Assembly: GCA_023488685.1 (NCBI GenBank)
Contig: JAMDDR010000255.1
Coordinates: forward strand, 1-42,939
Direction of reading: 5' to 3'
Length of the DNA: 42,939 nucleotides
From: Chloroflexota bacterium
GTDB taxonomy: Bacteria > Chloroflexota > Anaerolineae > J036 > Brachytrichaceae
Position numbers and translations under genes: made by a program. The notes under the pieces are model-generated. The model did no database searches. It was not told the origin of the DNA and saw only the letters and a program-made list of their open reading frames with translations. This document shows positions 26,151-34,998 of this stretch, piece by piece; positions within the stretch are counted from its first letter, which is position 1, and the number at the start of each line of letters is the position of its first letter.

Positions 26151-27143
26151 TCAGACGACATAGGCGGGCCCGCCTACATCGCTCTGGATGACGTCGCGCA
26201 CCCCGTCCATTTGCCACAGCGCCTGCTTGACTTGCTTCAGCGCATGCGCTTCGCAGATGCAATGGACGTTTGGTCCTGCATCGATGGTGAATGCGACGGG
26301 GACGCCGGAGCGCCGTAACTCGCGCACGGCCTCGATGATGCTGAACGTGGCGGGTACCCAATAGATGATGGAAGGTTGAGATGTCATAATGACGGCATGC
26401 ATCATCAGCGCATCCTGCTCGATGACGCTGGCGAGCAATTCGAAGTCGCAATGGGCGATGGCTTGCTCGCACAGATTGAGGCGCCGGGCCGTATCGTTGA
26501 CACGCGCGATTTGCAGGGGGGATGTGTCCGCCAATGCGTGACCTTCGGTCGATCCTACGGTTTTGTGTTTGCCAGCCACGATGGCGATGATATCCACCAG
26601 GTTCCATTGTCGTGGCGGTGCAATGCTGACGGCATAGGCATCGCGCCAAAGGACGAACCCGCCAGGGACACTGCGGCAGGCTGATCCGCTGCCCAGCCGC
26701 GCCAGACCGGATAACTCTGCTTCTGTCTTGACCATACCCAGTGCCGCGCAGGCCGCCAGGGTCAGTGCCGCAAAGCCCGATGCCGACGAGGCAATCCCAA
26801 CTCCCATTGGGAAGGTGTTGTTTGACACCACGCGTGCGCGTAACCGCCCATCCAGTAAGGCAGGCATGCTGTGTTTCAGCGCGGCAGGCGCTGAATCGGC
26901 CACGCGATCCAGGTGATGGACGACGCGTTCATAAGCATGGTTGGCGACCGCATGGCCGTCGATGGAGACTTCGTCGCGGGTGAGCCGCGGGTCGAATTCC
27001 ACGCTGGTCGTCGTGCGTAAGTCGCCAAGATTGAACGAAATGGATTCGTTGGATGGCAGCCGTAGTGCCTGGTCACGGTTGCCCCAATACTTGATCAGGG
27101 CGATGTTCGGGAAAGCGATGGCCGTCGCCTTTTGAGTTTGCAT
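26151..27143 (-). CDS. mvaD: Diphosphomevalonate decarboxylase
   Basis: 330-residue GHMP kinase-fold enzyme making isopentenyl diphosphate from mevalonate 5-diphosphate with ATP. The N-terminus AIAFPNIALIKYWGNRD, the ATP loop NTFPMGVGIASSASGFAAL (conserved Ser and Lys/Asp elsewhere), LGSGSACRSVPGGFVLW, and DAGPNVH near the end are all diagnostic. This places the mevalonate route in this organism. ATG 27143 with GGAGG about 11 bases upstream is preferred to GTG 27155. The gene is divergent from the hydantoinase gene and 15 bases from a Nudix gene. Confidence 0.94.
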   Translation of the reverse strand: MQTQKATAIAFPNIALIKYWGNRDQALRLPSNESISFNLGDLRTTTSVEFDPRLTRDEVSIDGHAVANHAYERVVHHLDRVADSAPAALKHSMPALLDGRLRARVVSNNTFPMGVGIASSASGFAALTLAACAALGMVKTEAELSGLARLGSGSACRSVPGGFVLWRDAYAVSIAPPRQWNLVDIIAIVAGKHKTVGSTEGHALADTSPLQIARVNDTARRLNLCEQAIAHCDFELLASVIEQDALMMHAVIMTSQPSIIYWVPATFSIIEAVRELRRSGVPVAFTIDAGPNVHCICEAHALKQVKQALWQMDGVRDVIQSDVGGPAYVV

Positions 27144-27279
27144 GTCCCGCGCCACCTCCTCACTTTTCAGTGTACCACTTTGGCGTCCTGCCGTTGTGAA
27201 AGGCGCATGGCGGATTCGTCAGAGTGACATACAATACGCCGCTGCATCACCTATATTTCGTTCAAAGGCAGTATTCGAT

Positions 27280-29388
27280 ATGGCCATTCTCCTCGGCATT
27301 GATACCGGAGGCACTTACACAGATGCCGTCCTCTTCGACGATGACATTTCACCTGGCAGTACCGCATCGGGCGGGGTGATCGGCTCTGCGAAGGCACTCA
27401 CCACAAAACACGACCTGGCGGAGGGTATCCGCAATGCCATCGATGCGGTGTTGCCTGCCGCTCCTCCCGATATTCGGCTGGTCTCACTCTCCACGACGCT
27501 GGCGACCAATGCCATCGTGGAAGGGCACGGTACGCCGGTCTGCCTGTTGCTGGTGGGATATCCTCGCGATGCGCTCGATCTGGCTGGCCTGCGCCAGGCG
27601 GTGGGCAATGACCCGGTCGTGTTCATCGACGGTGGTCATACCGTTAGCGGCGAGGAGCAAATGCCCTTGGATGTGGAGGCTGCCCGCCAGGCCATCCTGG
27701 CGCACGCGCCAAAGGTCACGGCGTTCGCCGTGTCGGGCTATTTTGCGGTGCGCAATCCGGAACACGAACTGGCAGTGCGCGACATGGCGCGCGCGTTGAC
27801 CGGGTTGCCGGTGTCGTGTGGTCACGAGTTGACCTCGGCGCTCGACGCACCCCGCCGCGCGTTGACCACGGTCATCAATGCGCGCCTGATCCCATTGCTG
27901 CAGCAATTGATCCTGGCGGTGCGCGGGATCCTGGAGGAGAAGGGGGTGCGCGCCTCGCTCATGGTGGTCAAAGGTGATGGTTCGTTGATCGACGCTGAAG
28001 TGGCACTGCGCCAGCCGGTGCAGACCATCCTATCGGGGCCGGCTGCCAGTGTGGTCGGCGCCCGCTTCCTGTCTGGAGAGGACGATGTGCTGGTGGTTGA
28101 CATGGGCGGCACGACGAGCGACGTGGCGCTGTTGCAAGGGGGCCGGCCGGTACTCAACCGTGATGGCGCAACCGTCGGCGGGTGGCGCACGATGGTTGAA
28201 GCCGTTGCCGTACATACATTTGGTCTTGGTGGTGATAGTGAGGTGCGGCTGAACGAGGCCGAGCAACTGGTCGTCGGGCCGCGCCGTGTGGTGCCGCTGA
28301 GTCTTCTGGCTCAGCAGCGCCCACACGTGCTCGATGTGTTGCGGCGGCAACTGGCGGCGCAGGACGCGGAGCGCGGCGTTGACGCGCGCAACGCGGTAGG
28401 ACAATTCGCGCTGCGCCAGCGCTCCTTAGAAGCTGGACGTGGCACGCTGACGCGCGAGCAGCAGTTGGTATGGGACATGCTTGGGGACGGCATCGTGTCC
28501 CTGGCGGAATTATTTGCAGAACCCCGTGCGGCCTATTTCCGGCGGCTGGCGCTATCACAACTGGTAGACCGCAGCCTGGTGGTCATTAGCGCCTTCACGC
28601 CTACCGATGCCGCGCACGTGCTGGGTTATCAGAGCGACTGGTCGGCCGAGGCATCCAGCCTGGGTGCAGCACTATGGGCGCGCCGATGGCATGGCGTGTG
28701 GGGCGAGTCGCAGGGACAGGAGGGTCCGGAGGATGCCACTGCCTTCAGCCAGCGGGTGATGCGGCAGGTGGTTGTGCAATCGGGCCGGGCGCTCGTGGCT
28801 GCTGCATTGGCAGAAGCACACGGTGTGGAGCTGGAGGACGGCAACGGAACGCAGCACAATGCTATACGGCACCTGTTCGTCGATCGGGCGTTGGATGGCT
28901 TGGCGCATGAGGATGCGGTGCTTGACGTTACACTGGCGTTGCGCCGCCCGATCGTCGCGATCGGCGCGCCGGTCGCCACCTACTACCCGACGGTGGCACA
29001 GCGTCTGCACACGCGGCTTTGTATTCCACCCTACGCAGGCAACGCAAACGCTGTTGGCGCGGTGGCCGGAGGTGTGATGCAGACCGTGCGCGCGCAGATC
29101 AAACTGCTTGATGCTGAGCAAGGTTATCGTGTGCACCTGCCCACCGGCATCCACGATTTCCCAGACCTGCAGGCGGCGGCGGACTTTGCCCTGTGCGAAA
29201 CCGGGCGGCTGGCTGAAGCGCAGGCACGTGAGGCTGGCGCCGCCGACGTGCAGGTGCAGTCACAGCGCCACGATCACATCGCCCGTATCCGCAAGGATGA
29301 AGTGTATGAGGATATGTACATCGATACCGAAGTGGTGGCGCTGGCCTTCGGCCGGCCGAAGCTGGCGGAGCGGCTGGCGGAGAGCTAA
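27280..29388 (+). CDS. Hydantoinase A / oxoprolinase-family ATPase
   Basis: 702 residues from ATG 27280 (MAILLGIDTGGTYTDAV). The actin-like ATPase fold shows in GIDTGGTYTD, the SLSTTLATNAIVEG segment, LSGPAASVVGARFL and VVDMGGTTSDVALL. N-methylhydantoinase/acetone carboxylase alpha and 5-oxoprolinase share this. An hyuB partner normally follows; here none does, and the C-terminal 350 residues carry no hyuB signature that I recognise, so the protein may act alone or with a distant partner. Substrate unknown. The 3' end (about 29320-29368) has a diverged second copy at 30837-30890 beyond the next gene. Confidence 0.85.
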   Translation: MAILLGIDTGGTYTDAVLFDDDISPGSTASGGVIGSAKALTTKHDLAEGIRNAIDAVLPAAPPDIRLVSLSTTLATNAIVEGHGTPVCLLLVGYPRDALDLAGLRQAVGNDPVVFIDGGHTVSGEEQMPLDVEAARQAILAHAPKVTAFAVSGYFAVRNPEHELAVRDMARALTGLPVSCGHELTSALDAPRRALTTVINARLIPLLQQLILAVRGILEEKGVRASLMVVKGDGSLIDAEVALRQPVQTILSGPAASVVGARFLSGEDDVLVVDMGGTTSDVALLQGGRPVLNRDGATVGGWRTMVEAVAVHTFGLGGDSEVRLNEAEQLVVGPRRVVPLSLLAQQRPHVLDVLRRQLAAQDAERGVDARNAVGQFALRQRSLEAGRGTLTREQQLVWDMLGDGIVSLAELFAEPRAAYFRRLALSQLVDRSLVVISAFTPTDAAHVLGYQSDWSAEASSLGAALWARRWHGVWGESQGQEGPEDATAFSQRVMRQVVVQSGRALVAAALAEAHGVELEDGNGTQHNAIRHLFVDRALDGLAHEDAVLDVTLALRRPIVAIGAPVATYYPTVAQRLHTRLCIPPYAGNANAVGAVAGGVMQTVRAQIKLLDAEQGYRVHLPTGIHDFPDLQAAADFALCETGRLAEAQAREAGAADVQVQSQRHDHIARIRKDEVYEDMYIDTEVVALAFGRPKLAERLAES

Positions 29389-30803
29389 CTGTAGCCCGTT
29401 CGTGGCAGTGATCGAGCCCGGACGCGTGAGTACATCTGCCTGGCGGTTCTGAAACCCTGTGCGGCTAACACGCACAGAAATGGCATCATCGCGACTCGGA
29501 AACGTGGCACACCTGCCGGGCCGGCTACGAATGCCAGGTACAGAATGATTGCCCCGAAGAACAGCGACCACGCCAGGATTCGTCGAGGTGCAATGAGGGA
29601 GCAGGCAGAAAGTACGTAGACGCCTATCAAGTAAACCGATTCAAACGCGAGCAGAATCAGGACGGCAATGGGGACCTCCTGGGCGACTTGAAGCACCGGT
29701 TCGTAGCCATTGTCCGTCTTGGTGATGAATAGACCGAAGGCGCCTCGCCTTAGGTCTGGATTCCATTCGTGTCCTGTCAGCAACACGCTGACGGTGAAGG
29801 GAGCCGGCAGGAGCGTCTTTGCCATCCCTACGAGCTGCACCTTGGCAAACGCCAGCGGATTTTGAACAATTTTCTTGATGCCATATTGCAGGGCTAAATC
29901 CGCAAACTGAGCCTCATTCATGGGCTGCGGATTGGCCACGTTTAGCTCTGCATGGTAGCGGTCTGCGATGGCCCACTGATCTTCTCCGGATAGAGAGGCT
30001 TCGGTGAGCGCCGCAGCGTAATCCAGCACGTTTACTGCTGAGATTGACGTCAGGTTGGGAACACCAAAGACGATGACATTGCGCATCACCCAGGATGAAC
30101 ATACCAGGCTGTAAATGATGATATATAGCGCAACCTGAGCTATGACGGTTTTCGTGCGGGTCTGCTTGACTAAATGGATGACCAGCAGCGCCGCAGCGAA
30201 AAACAAAGGCAGAAAAAGAGACCGCGGATGGGTTAACGTCGCAATGCCGGCGGCCAGGCTGCCAAGTATCACCCAGCGGAGCTGGCAACGAACCAGCATG
30301 ATCATCGCCAGCAACACGCACAGCGTGAGCAAGAACGTGAATTCCGTGTCTGACCAAAGTTCGGCCGAGTAGATGATCGTCATCGGGCTAATGGCAAGCA
30401 ACGCCGCGGCTAGCAACCCGGCAGAGCGATCGATGGCGATGCTGCCAATGTAATAGGCGGCCAGAACAGTAAGAAGCCCCATCAACGCTTCGAGCACCAG
30501 AACAATGCCGGGCGCGTAGCCAAAGAGGGCGTAACAGATGGCAATGGTCAGAGGGTAAATGGGCGTGCGCATGTTATCCGGTATAAAGGGGGCCGCAAGA
30601 CTTTGGGAGAACCCATGACCAGATAGCAAGTTGATGGCTATTTGATTGTAGCCAATCGCATCCGCCCAAATATAACGTTCCGGGTAGGGTACGACATAGA
30701 TCACGAGAGCCAATCGCAATACCAGAGCAATAACAAGGATCGTGCCGAGTAAGTGTCGCCGGGTAAAGTTGGATAGCTGCTGAATGGCTCTTATGATGGG
30801 CAT
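29385..30803 (-). CDS. GT-C family membrane glycosyltransferase (GT39-like)
   Basis: 472 residues with about 11 hydrophobic segments. The N-terminal loop contains YIWADAIGYNQIAINLLSG, the DxxxY-type acidic site of dolichyl/undecaprenyl-phosphate-sugar dependent GT-C enzymes, and a RTPIYPL loop near 80. The overall pattern (LEALMGLLTVLAAYYI, then SPMTIIYSAELWSDTEF) resembles ArnT/PMT relatives. It would transfer a sugar from a lipid carrier on the outer face. Its stop overlaps the hydantoinase stop by 4 bases. A perfect TATAAT sits 7 bases before the ATG, which suggests a leaderless transcript. AGGA also precedes the ATG at a short spacing. Confidence 0.8.
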   Translation of the reverse strand: MPIIRAIQQLSNFTRRHLLGTILVIALVLRLALVIYVVPYPERYIWADAIGYNQIAINLLSGHGFSQSLAAPFIPDNMRTPIYPLTIAICYALFGYAPGIVLVLEALMGLLTVLAAYYIGSIAIDRSAGLLAAALLAISPMTIIYSAELWSDTEFTFLLTLCVLLAMIMLVRCQLRWVILGSLAAGIATLTHPRSLFLPLFFAAALLVIHLVKQTRTKTVIAQVALYIIIYSLVCSSWVMRNVIVFGVPNLTSISAVNVLDYAAALTEASLSGEDQWAIADRYHAELNVANPQPMNEAQFADLALQYGIKKIVQNPLAFAKVQLVGMAKTLLPAPFTVSVLLTGHEWNPDLRRGAFGLFITKTDNGYEPVLQVAQEVPIAVLILLAFESVYLIGVYVLSACSLIAPRRILAWSLFFGAIILYLAFVAGPAGVPRFRVAMMPFLCVLAAQGFRTARQMYSRVRARSLPRTGYS

Positions 30804-30810
30804 CGTTCCT

Positions 30811-30816
30811 ATTATA
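30811..30816 (-). promoter_or_regulatory. Perfect -10 box 7 bases before the glycosyltransferase ATG
   Basis: TATAAT on the minus strand, with 7 bases to ATG 30803. The spacing equals that at the MoxR cluster 2 promoter. No clear -35 is seen. Confidence 0.45.
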
Positions 30817-30836
30817 GGGTAGCCTTCCAGCAGTGC

Positions 30837-30890
30837 ATTGACACCGAAGTTGCGGCGCTGGCCTACGGCCGGCTAAAGCTTGCTGTATAA
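30837..30890 (+). pseudogene. Remnant of a second hydantoinase gene (3' end only)
   Basis: In frame, IDTEVAALAYGRLKLA then a stop. This matches IDTEVVALAFGRPKLA at the end of the intact hydantoinase (29323-29370); about 40 of 48 bases agree and most differences are at third codon positions. The changes look like divergence under coding constraint, so this is the tail of a paralogous or foreign hydantoinase gene that lost the rest, not a fresh duplication. The glycosyltransferase gene lies between the two copies. Confidence 0.6.
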
Positions 30891-31062
30891 GCTGCAATCC
30901 ACGGTTGATCGGCTGAGTGTACTTGTTGAAGTTAATCAGTCGCGGACTGCCAGCATGATATCTGAAACGCGCTGGCTTGCACTCGCAGGGGTAGGTATGG
31001 ATGTTTGGAAGAGCGTTGACGTTGATGCCTACATTGATGAGGAGCGTAACGCTTGGGGTTAG
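30880..31062 (+). CDS. Small protein, possibly an antitoxin fragment
   Basis: A 60-codon frame opened by TTG: after TVDRLSVLVEVNQ it ends WLALAGVGMDVWKSVDVD followed by AYIDEERNAWG. The D-V-D-x-Y-I-x-x-E-R-x-x-W ending reminds me of C-terminal tails of small antitoxins paired with PIN-domain toxins, but no DNA-binding N-terminus and no toxin follow. No Shine-Dalgarno is visible. It may be a broken antitoxin gene left beside the hydantoinase remnant. Low certainty. Confidence 0.3.
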   Translation: MLYKLQSTVDRLSVLVEVNQSRTASMISETRWLALAGVGMDVWKSVDVDAYIDEERNAWG

Positions 31063-31094
31063 CTCAAGCTGTTTCTGGCTATGATTTGATCGGG

Positions 31095-31136
31095 CTGGAC
31101 GAAATCCCCATCTTAGTGATTGGGGATTTCATCCAG
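31095..31136. terminator. 15-bp hairpin between convergent genes
   Basis: CTGGACGAAATCCCC (31095-31109) pairs with GGGGATTTCATCCAG (31122-31136) with one mismatch, 12-base loop. It lies between the small plus-strand frame and the DUF362 stop at 31152. Confidence 0.6.
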
Positions 31137-31151
31137 AGTTGATACCAGCAA

Positions 31152-32348
31152 TTACCAGGAAGGCTTGAACTTGTGCACCACGTCGCCGACTTCAGGGCCG
31201 ATGGTCTTGATATCGGCCAGTTTGTTGGTGCCCAGCCCGAGTTGGGCTGCGATGGCGAGGTGATTGTCGCTGCGCACGAACGGCTCTTTCATGGCGGCGG
31301 CCGTGGGGTCAAAGCCCATCGCTGCGGTGGCAACCGTATCCGTCGCCAGTGGGTTGACGCCGGCGATGAGCAACCCCGGCTCGACCGCTGCCATGCCCTT
31401 GATCCATGGTCCCTCGCCGCCCTCAGTCGTCTTAATGCCGTCGATCAACGCGAAGTTGATGGGGCGCGCGCGGTTGAGGTCCAGGATGACGCGTGGCAGC
31501 CGCTGGCCGACTTCTTTGTCTTGCCCGTGGAGGGCGGAGCGGTAATTATGTCGCTCGCTCAGGCGATAGAAGCGCGCCGGAACCAGGCCGACCAGGTTCT
31601 TCATGGAAAGCGTTATGCCGGCGCTGTTGTGGCACTTCATCTTGGCCACCGACATGAATACGTCGGCCTCTTGCAGAATGCGATTGAACGTGAATGTCTT
31701 GTAGATGAACGCGCCATCCCCCACCGGCACCTGCGCGAAGTCCTTGTAGGGCTGTGTGTTGTTCAAGTCGATCAGCGTGGCGCTGAGCGACTTTGCAACA
31801 TCCTCGTAGCCCCACGCGCGCCAACTGGCGTCTTCGTATACCGCCTCGACGATGTATAGCTCTTTGGCACCGGCTTCGCGCACCGCCTCGCCCAACGCGC
31901 GAACCACTTCGGGATGAGTGATGTAACTCTCAATGGCCGACACACCTGGGAGTGGGCTACTCCCGATGCCGCCGGTCAGGTTGGTCTTGATGGCCACGCG
32001 GTCGCCCGAATGCACTACGCCTTTCAGCCCGCCCAGTGCGTCCAACAGCGCGCGCACCTGTTTGCGGATGGTCTTCGGATCGTAGTCAATCGCTTGCGCA
32101 AGCGCCACGAGCGGCTGACTCGCCGCGGTCACGGCGCTAGCACCGGTATTGGCAGCGTTTCCCACGGCAGTGGCAACACTGGTCGCCGCGGGAATGGCCG
32201 TTGCGATCGATTGGCAGCCTGAGGCGACCAGGCTGGTGGCCGCGCCGGTCGCGATGGTACCCGCGGCGGCACCCATCAGGCCGAGAAAATCACGCCGGCT
32301 GACGTGTCGATGGTTGGGGTTGGCTCTTTGGCAGGGGTGTCCTTGCAT
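31152..32348 (-). CDS. Tat-exported DUF362 domain protein
   Basis: 398 residues. A twin-arginine signal (SRRDFLGLMGAAAG) is followed by a hydrophobic stretch and SGCQS, so it may also be lipidated. DUF362 covers about 90-390: VAIKTNLTG, ITHPEVVRALGEAVREAGAKELYIVEA, SVAKMKCHNSAGITLSMKNLVGLVP, LIDGIKTTEGGEGPW, AGVNPLATDTVATAAMGFDP. The ferredoxin motifs seen in some relatives are absent. Function of the family is unknown; Tat export implies that it folds in the cytoplasm, perhaps with a cofactor. GGGAGG lies 8 bases before ATG 32348. Confidence 0.87.
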   Translation of the reverse strand: MQGHPCQRANPNHRHVSRRDFLGLMGAAAGTIATGAATSLVASGCQSIATAIPAATSVATAVGNAANTGASAVTAASQPLVALAQAIDYDPKTIRKQVRALLDALGGLKGVVHSGDRVAIKTNLTGGIGSSPLPGVSAIESYITHPEVVRALGEAVREAGAKELYIVEAVYEDASWRAWGYEDVAKSLSATLIDLNNTQPYKDFAQVPVGDGAFIYKTFTFNRILQEADVFMSVAKMKCHNSAGITLSMKNLVGLVPARFYRLSERHNYRSALHGQDKEVGQRLPRVILDLNRARPINFALIDGIKTTEGGEGPWIKGMAAVEPGLLIAGVNPLATDTVATAAMGFDPTAAAMKEPFVRSDNHLAIAAQLGLGTNKLADIKTIGPEVGDVVHKFKPSW

Positions 32349-32473
32349 GGTATTTACCTCCCGGATTCACATGAATGCGACGGGTGTTCGATGGCCTTAT
32401 GGCTTAAGAGGATCGTGCTGCTCGGTTTTCCAGCATCGAATTGCGATGCTCACGTGGGGTACATTCTAAACCC

Positions 32474-32493
32474 AAACTGGATTAAACTGGATT
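32474..32493 (+). promoter_or_regulatory. 10-bp direct repeats ahead of a -10 box
   Basis: AAACTGGATT occurs twice in tandem. TATAGT follows at 32509-32514 and could be the -10 box of the FN3-like gene (ATG 32561); the repeats then occupy the -35 position, as in an activator-dependent promoter. Confidence 0.4.
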
Positions 32494-32560
32494 GGGGACG
32501 ACACGTTGTATAGTAAGCGGGCAGCATCTGGCTGTGCGCGTGAGGAGGTCGTTCGAGAAA

Positions 32561-33136
32561 ATGTTCCTGGTGAGATGGATCGTTCACTTGGCCTGGTACA
32601 TCATTACGCTTCCATTGCATCTACTCGCCTGGGTGGTCAAGAGTTTGATCCTGGGCCCGCTGATCACGCTGGTCGTGCTGATCGCCCTTCTGGTCGTGTG
32701 CGTGGTGCTGGTCTTTCCAGGCAGCCTGGCCAGTGTCAACCTGCCGGCAATCGCTGTTCCAGACGCCATCTCCGGATTTCCCTCGGAGCTGCAACGGCTG
32801 GCGGCGCCGGGCCCAGAGCCGTCACCGACGCCATTACCGGCCCTGGCGCCCACACAAGTGACCTGTGTGCTGCAGGCGAATGACATCCTGGTGCAATGGC
32901 CCGCCCCGGACGCTGGCGGCGTGCAGTGGTACCAGGTGATGCGCAAGTCGGTGCACGATACGGACTGGCACCGCATTGGGATCGTCTCGGCGCGGGATAC
33001 GGTTGCAGGTCATTATGAATTCAAGGACACGGCCTTGCAGCACAGCGTGACCTACTTATACGGCGTAGTGGCCATTGGGGCCGACGGGGCCGAAAGCGAT
33101 GTGACGGTGAGCCACACACAGATCGTTGCCCCCTGA
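32561..33136 (+). CDS. Membrane-anchored protein with fibronectin-III-like domain
   Basis: 191 residues. Two hydrophobic segments (LVRWIVHLAWYIITLPLHLL and LILGPLITLVVLIALLVVCV) are followed by a Pro-rich linker (about 80-105) and one beta-sandwich domain reading like FN3: ILVQWPAPDAGGVQWYQVMR, then YEFKDTALQHSVTYLYGVVA. GAGGAGG lies 12 bases before ATG. The gene precedes the cyclase gene by 32 bases and is likely co-transcribed with it. No family beyond the fold is recognised. Confidence 0.65.
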   Translation: MFLVRWIVHLAWYIITLPLHLLAWVVKSLILGPLITLVVLIALLVVCVVLVFPGSLASVNLPAIAVPDAISGFPSELQRLAAPGPEPSPTPLPALAPTQVTCVLQANDILVQWPAPDAGGVQWYQVMRKSVHDTDWHRIGIVSARDTVAGHYEFKDTALQHSVTYLYGVVAIGADGAESDVTVSHTQIVAP

Positions 33137-33168
33137 GTGTGGTGTTGGGGTGTGCGGGAGGTTAAACC

Positions 33169-34998
33169 GTGCGCTATCCCGAGTTTCATTACCAGTGGGC
33201 GTGGGAACTGCAATCCAGCCGTGAAGCGCTCTGGCCGCTGATCTCGGACACCAACCATTTCAACCGCGACGCAGGTATTCCTGAAGTTCACGACGTGCGC
33301 ACGCCAGGCGAGGACCTGGACAACGCACGCCGCCATTTGCGTTTCTCCGTCTTCGGCGTGCCGGTCGAGTGGGAGGAGGAGCCATTCGAGTGGGTGCGCC
33401 CGTCGCGCTTCACCGTGATGCGCCGTTACATGGCCGGCCCGATTGCTTCAATGCGCTCGTGCGCCGAACTGATTCCGCAGCCAGGCGGTGGCACACGGCT
33501 GGTCTACCAGGTGTGGGCCTTGCCGCGCAACCCACTCGGCATGCTGGCCATTCCACTGCAGATCGGCCTGTTGAGCCGGCGGAATTTCGGGGCGACGTTT
33601 CAGCGCTATGATCGCATGGCGCGAATGGGCCAGGCCGTGCGGCAACACCCGGCTGAGGTGCACTTTGCGCCGGGTGGCCGGATGCGCCTGGCGGAGTTGG
33701 GCAAGGCACTGGTGGCGAAAGGTCAGCCGGCGGCGTTGGTGGATCGGCTCACGGGCTTGCTCGAACACGGCGACGACATGGCCGTCGCCCACATGCGCCC
33801 GTATGTGCTGGCCGATGGTTGGGGCGAGCCACGCCGTGCGGTGCTCGAACTCTTCCTGTGGGCCACCCGCCTGGGACTGGTGGACTTCCAATGGGAGCTG
33901 CTCTGTCCGCTGTGCCGTGGGGTGAAGCAGTCCGGCCAGTCGCTGCGCGACGTGCAACCACAGGTGCATTGTGAGGTGTGCCGTATCGACTTCACCGTGA
34001 ACTTTGATCGTTCCGTCGAGTTGACGTTCCAGCCGAATTCCGCGGTACGGCCCATAGATGTCGGCGAATACTGCATCGGCGGGCCGCAGGTGACGCCGCA
34101 CATCGTGGCGCAGCAATTGTTGCCCCCGGCTGTGGAGCGCACGCTGGCGCTGCCGCTCGAACCGGGACGCTACCGCCTGCGCACGCTCGCGTTGCGCGGC
34201 GGGCAGCTCTTCACCGTCGAGCCTGGCGGTGTGGCGGAGATGACGTTGTGTGCGAGCGACGACGGCTGGCCGGAGGGTGAAACTCGACTCAACATGGCGC
34301 CTGTGCTACGCCTGCGCAACGAGTCGACACACGAGCAGTTGTTCGTCTTTGAACACATGGCCTGGAGCGATCAGGCTGTGACGGCGGCGGAGGTGACGTC
34401 GCTGCAACTGTTTCGGGATCTGTTCGCCAATGAGGCGCTACGCCCAGACGCCCAGATTTCTGTTGGCAGCCTGACGGTGCTGTTCACGGACCTGCGCGAT
34501 TCCACGCGTCTGTATCGCCAGATCGGCGATGCGGTGGCCTTCGGGCACGTGATGAGCCATTTTGACGTGCTGCGCGAGGCGATTGCGGCCGAAGACGGTG
34601 CACTGGTCAAGACGATTGGTGATGCCGTGATGGCGGTTTTCCGGCGCCCAATGGCTGCGTTGCAGGCGATCCTGAAGGCGCAGCAGACGCTCGCAGCGCA
34701 TTCGGCCGGCACATCGTCGTTGGTGTTGAAGGCCGGGATTCATCACGGGCCGTGCATTGCCGTGACGCTGAACGACAGGCTGGATTATTTTGGTTCCACG
34801 GTGAACATCGCCGCGCGTGTCCAGAATCTCTCGGTGGGTGGCGATGTGGTCATGACGTCTGCTGTGCACGACGACCCGGAAGTGCAGCAGTGGTTAAGCG
34901 CACAGGGGCGAACCATCCTCAGCGAACCGTTTGAGGCGACGCTGAAGGGGCTTGAGGATCAGTTCCACCTGTGGCGGCTCAACCCTGTCACTCGATGA
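33169..34998 (+). CDS. Class III adenylate/guanylate cyclase with SRPBCC and zinc-ribbon domains
   Basis: 609 residues. The N-terminus (about 1-150) resembles an SRPBCC ligand-binding fold. Next is a DUF5939-like middle (about 160-420) containing a zinc ribbon with Cys246-x2-Cys249 and Cys268-x2-Cys271. The C-terminal cyclase domain (about 430-605) has metal Asp441 (FTDLRDST) and Asp485 (IGDAVMAVF), Lys481, and the transition-state pair Asn546 and Arg550 in FGSTVNIAARVQ, so it should be active as a homodimer. Product specificity (cAMP or cGMP) is not certain; Lys481 suggests ATP. The GTG start at 33169 has GGGAGG 7 bases upstream. Its 3' end overlaps ybaK by 11 bases. Confidence 0.9.
   Translation: MRYPEFHYQWAWELQSSREALWPLISDTNHFNRDAGIPEVHDVRTPGEDLDNARRHLRFSVFGVPVEWEEEPFEWVRPSRFTVMRRYMAGPIASMRSCAELIPQPGGGTRLVYQVWALPRNPLGMLAIPLQIGLLSRRNFGATFQRYDRMARMGQAVRQHPAEVHFAPGGRMRLAELGKALVAKGQPAALVDRLTGLLEHGDDMAVAHMRPYVLADGWGEPRRAVLELFLWATRLGLVDFQWELLCPLCRGVKQSGQSLRDVQPQVHCEVCRIDFTVNFDRSVELTFQPNSAVRPIDVGEYCIGGPQVTPHIVAQQLLPPAVERTLALPLEPGRYRLRTLALRGGQLFTVEPGGVAEMTLCASDDGWPEGETRLNMAPVLRLRNESTHEQLFVFEHMAWSDQAVTAAEVTSLQLFRDLFANEALRPDAQISVGSLTVLFTDLRDSTRLYRQIGDAVAFGHVMSHFDVLREAIAAEDGALVKTIGDAVMAVFRRPMAALQAILKAQQTLAAHSAGTSSLVLKAGIHHGPCIAVTLNDRLDYFGSTVNIAARVQNLSVGGDVVMTSAVHDDPEVQQWLSAQGRTILSEPFEATLKGLEDQFHLWRLNPVTR

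Noticed and set aside
25521..26318. Plus-strand frame of 265 codons across the palindrome and Nudix gene
   Set aside because: Antisense to an intact Nudix hydrolase and mvaD; composition typical of a shadow.
31173..31859. Plus-strand frame of 228 codons opposite the DUF362 gene
   Set aside because: Shadow of a GC-rich gene; Arg/His-rich translation without family motifs.
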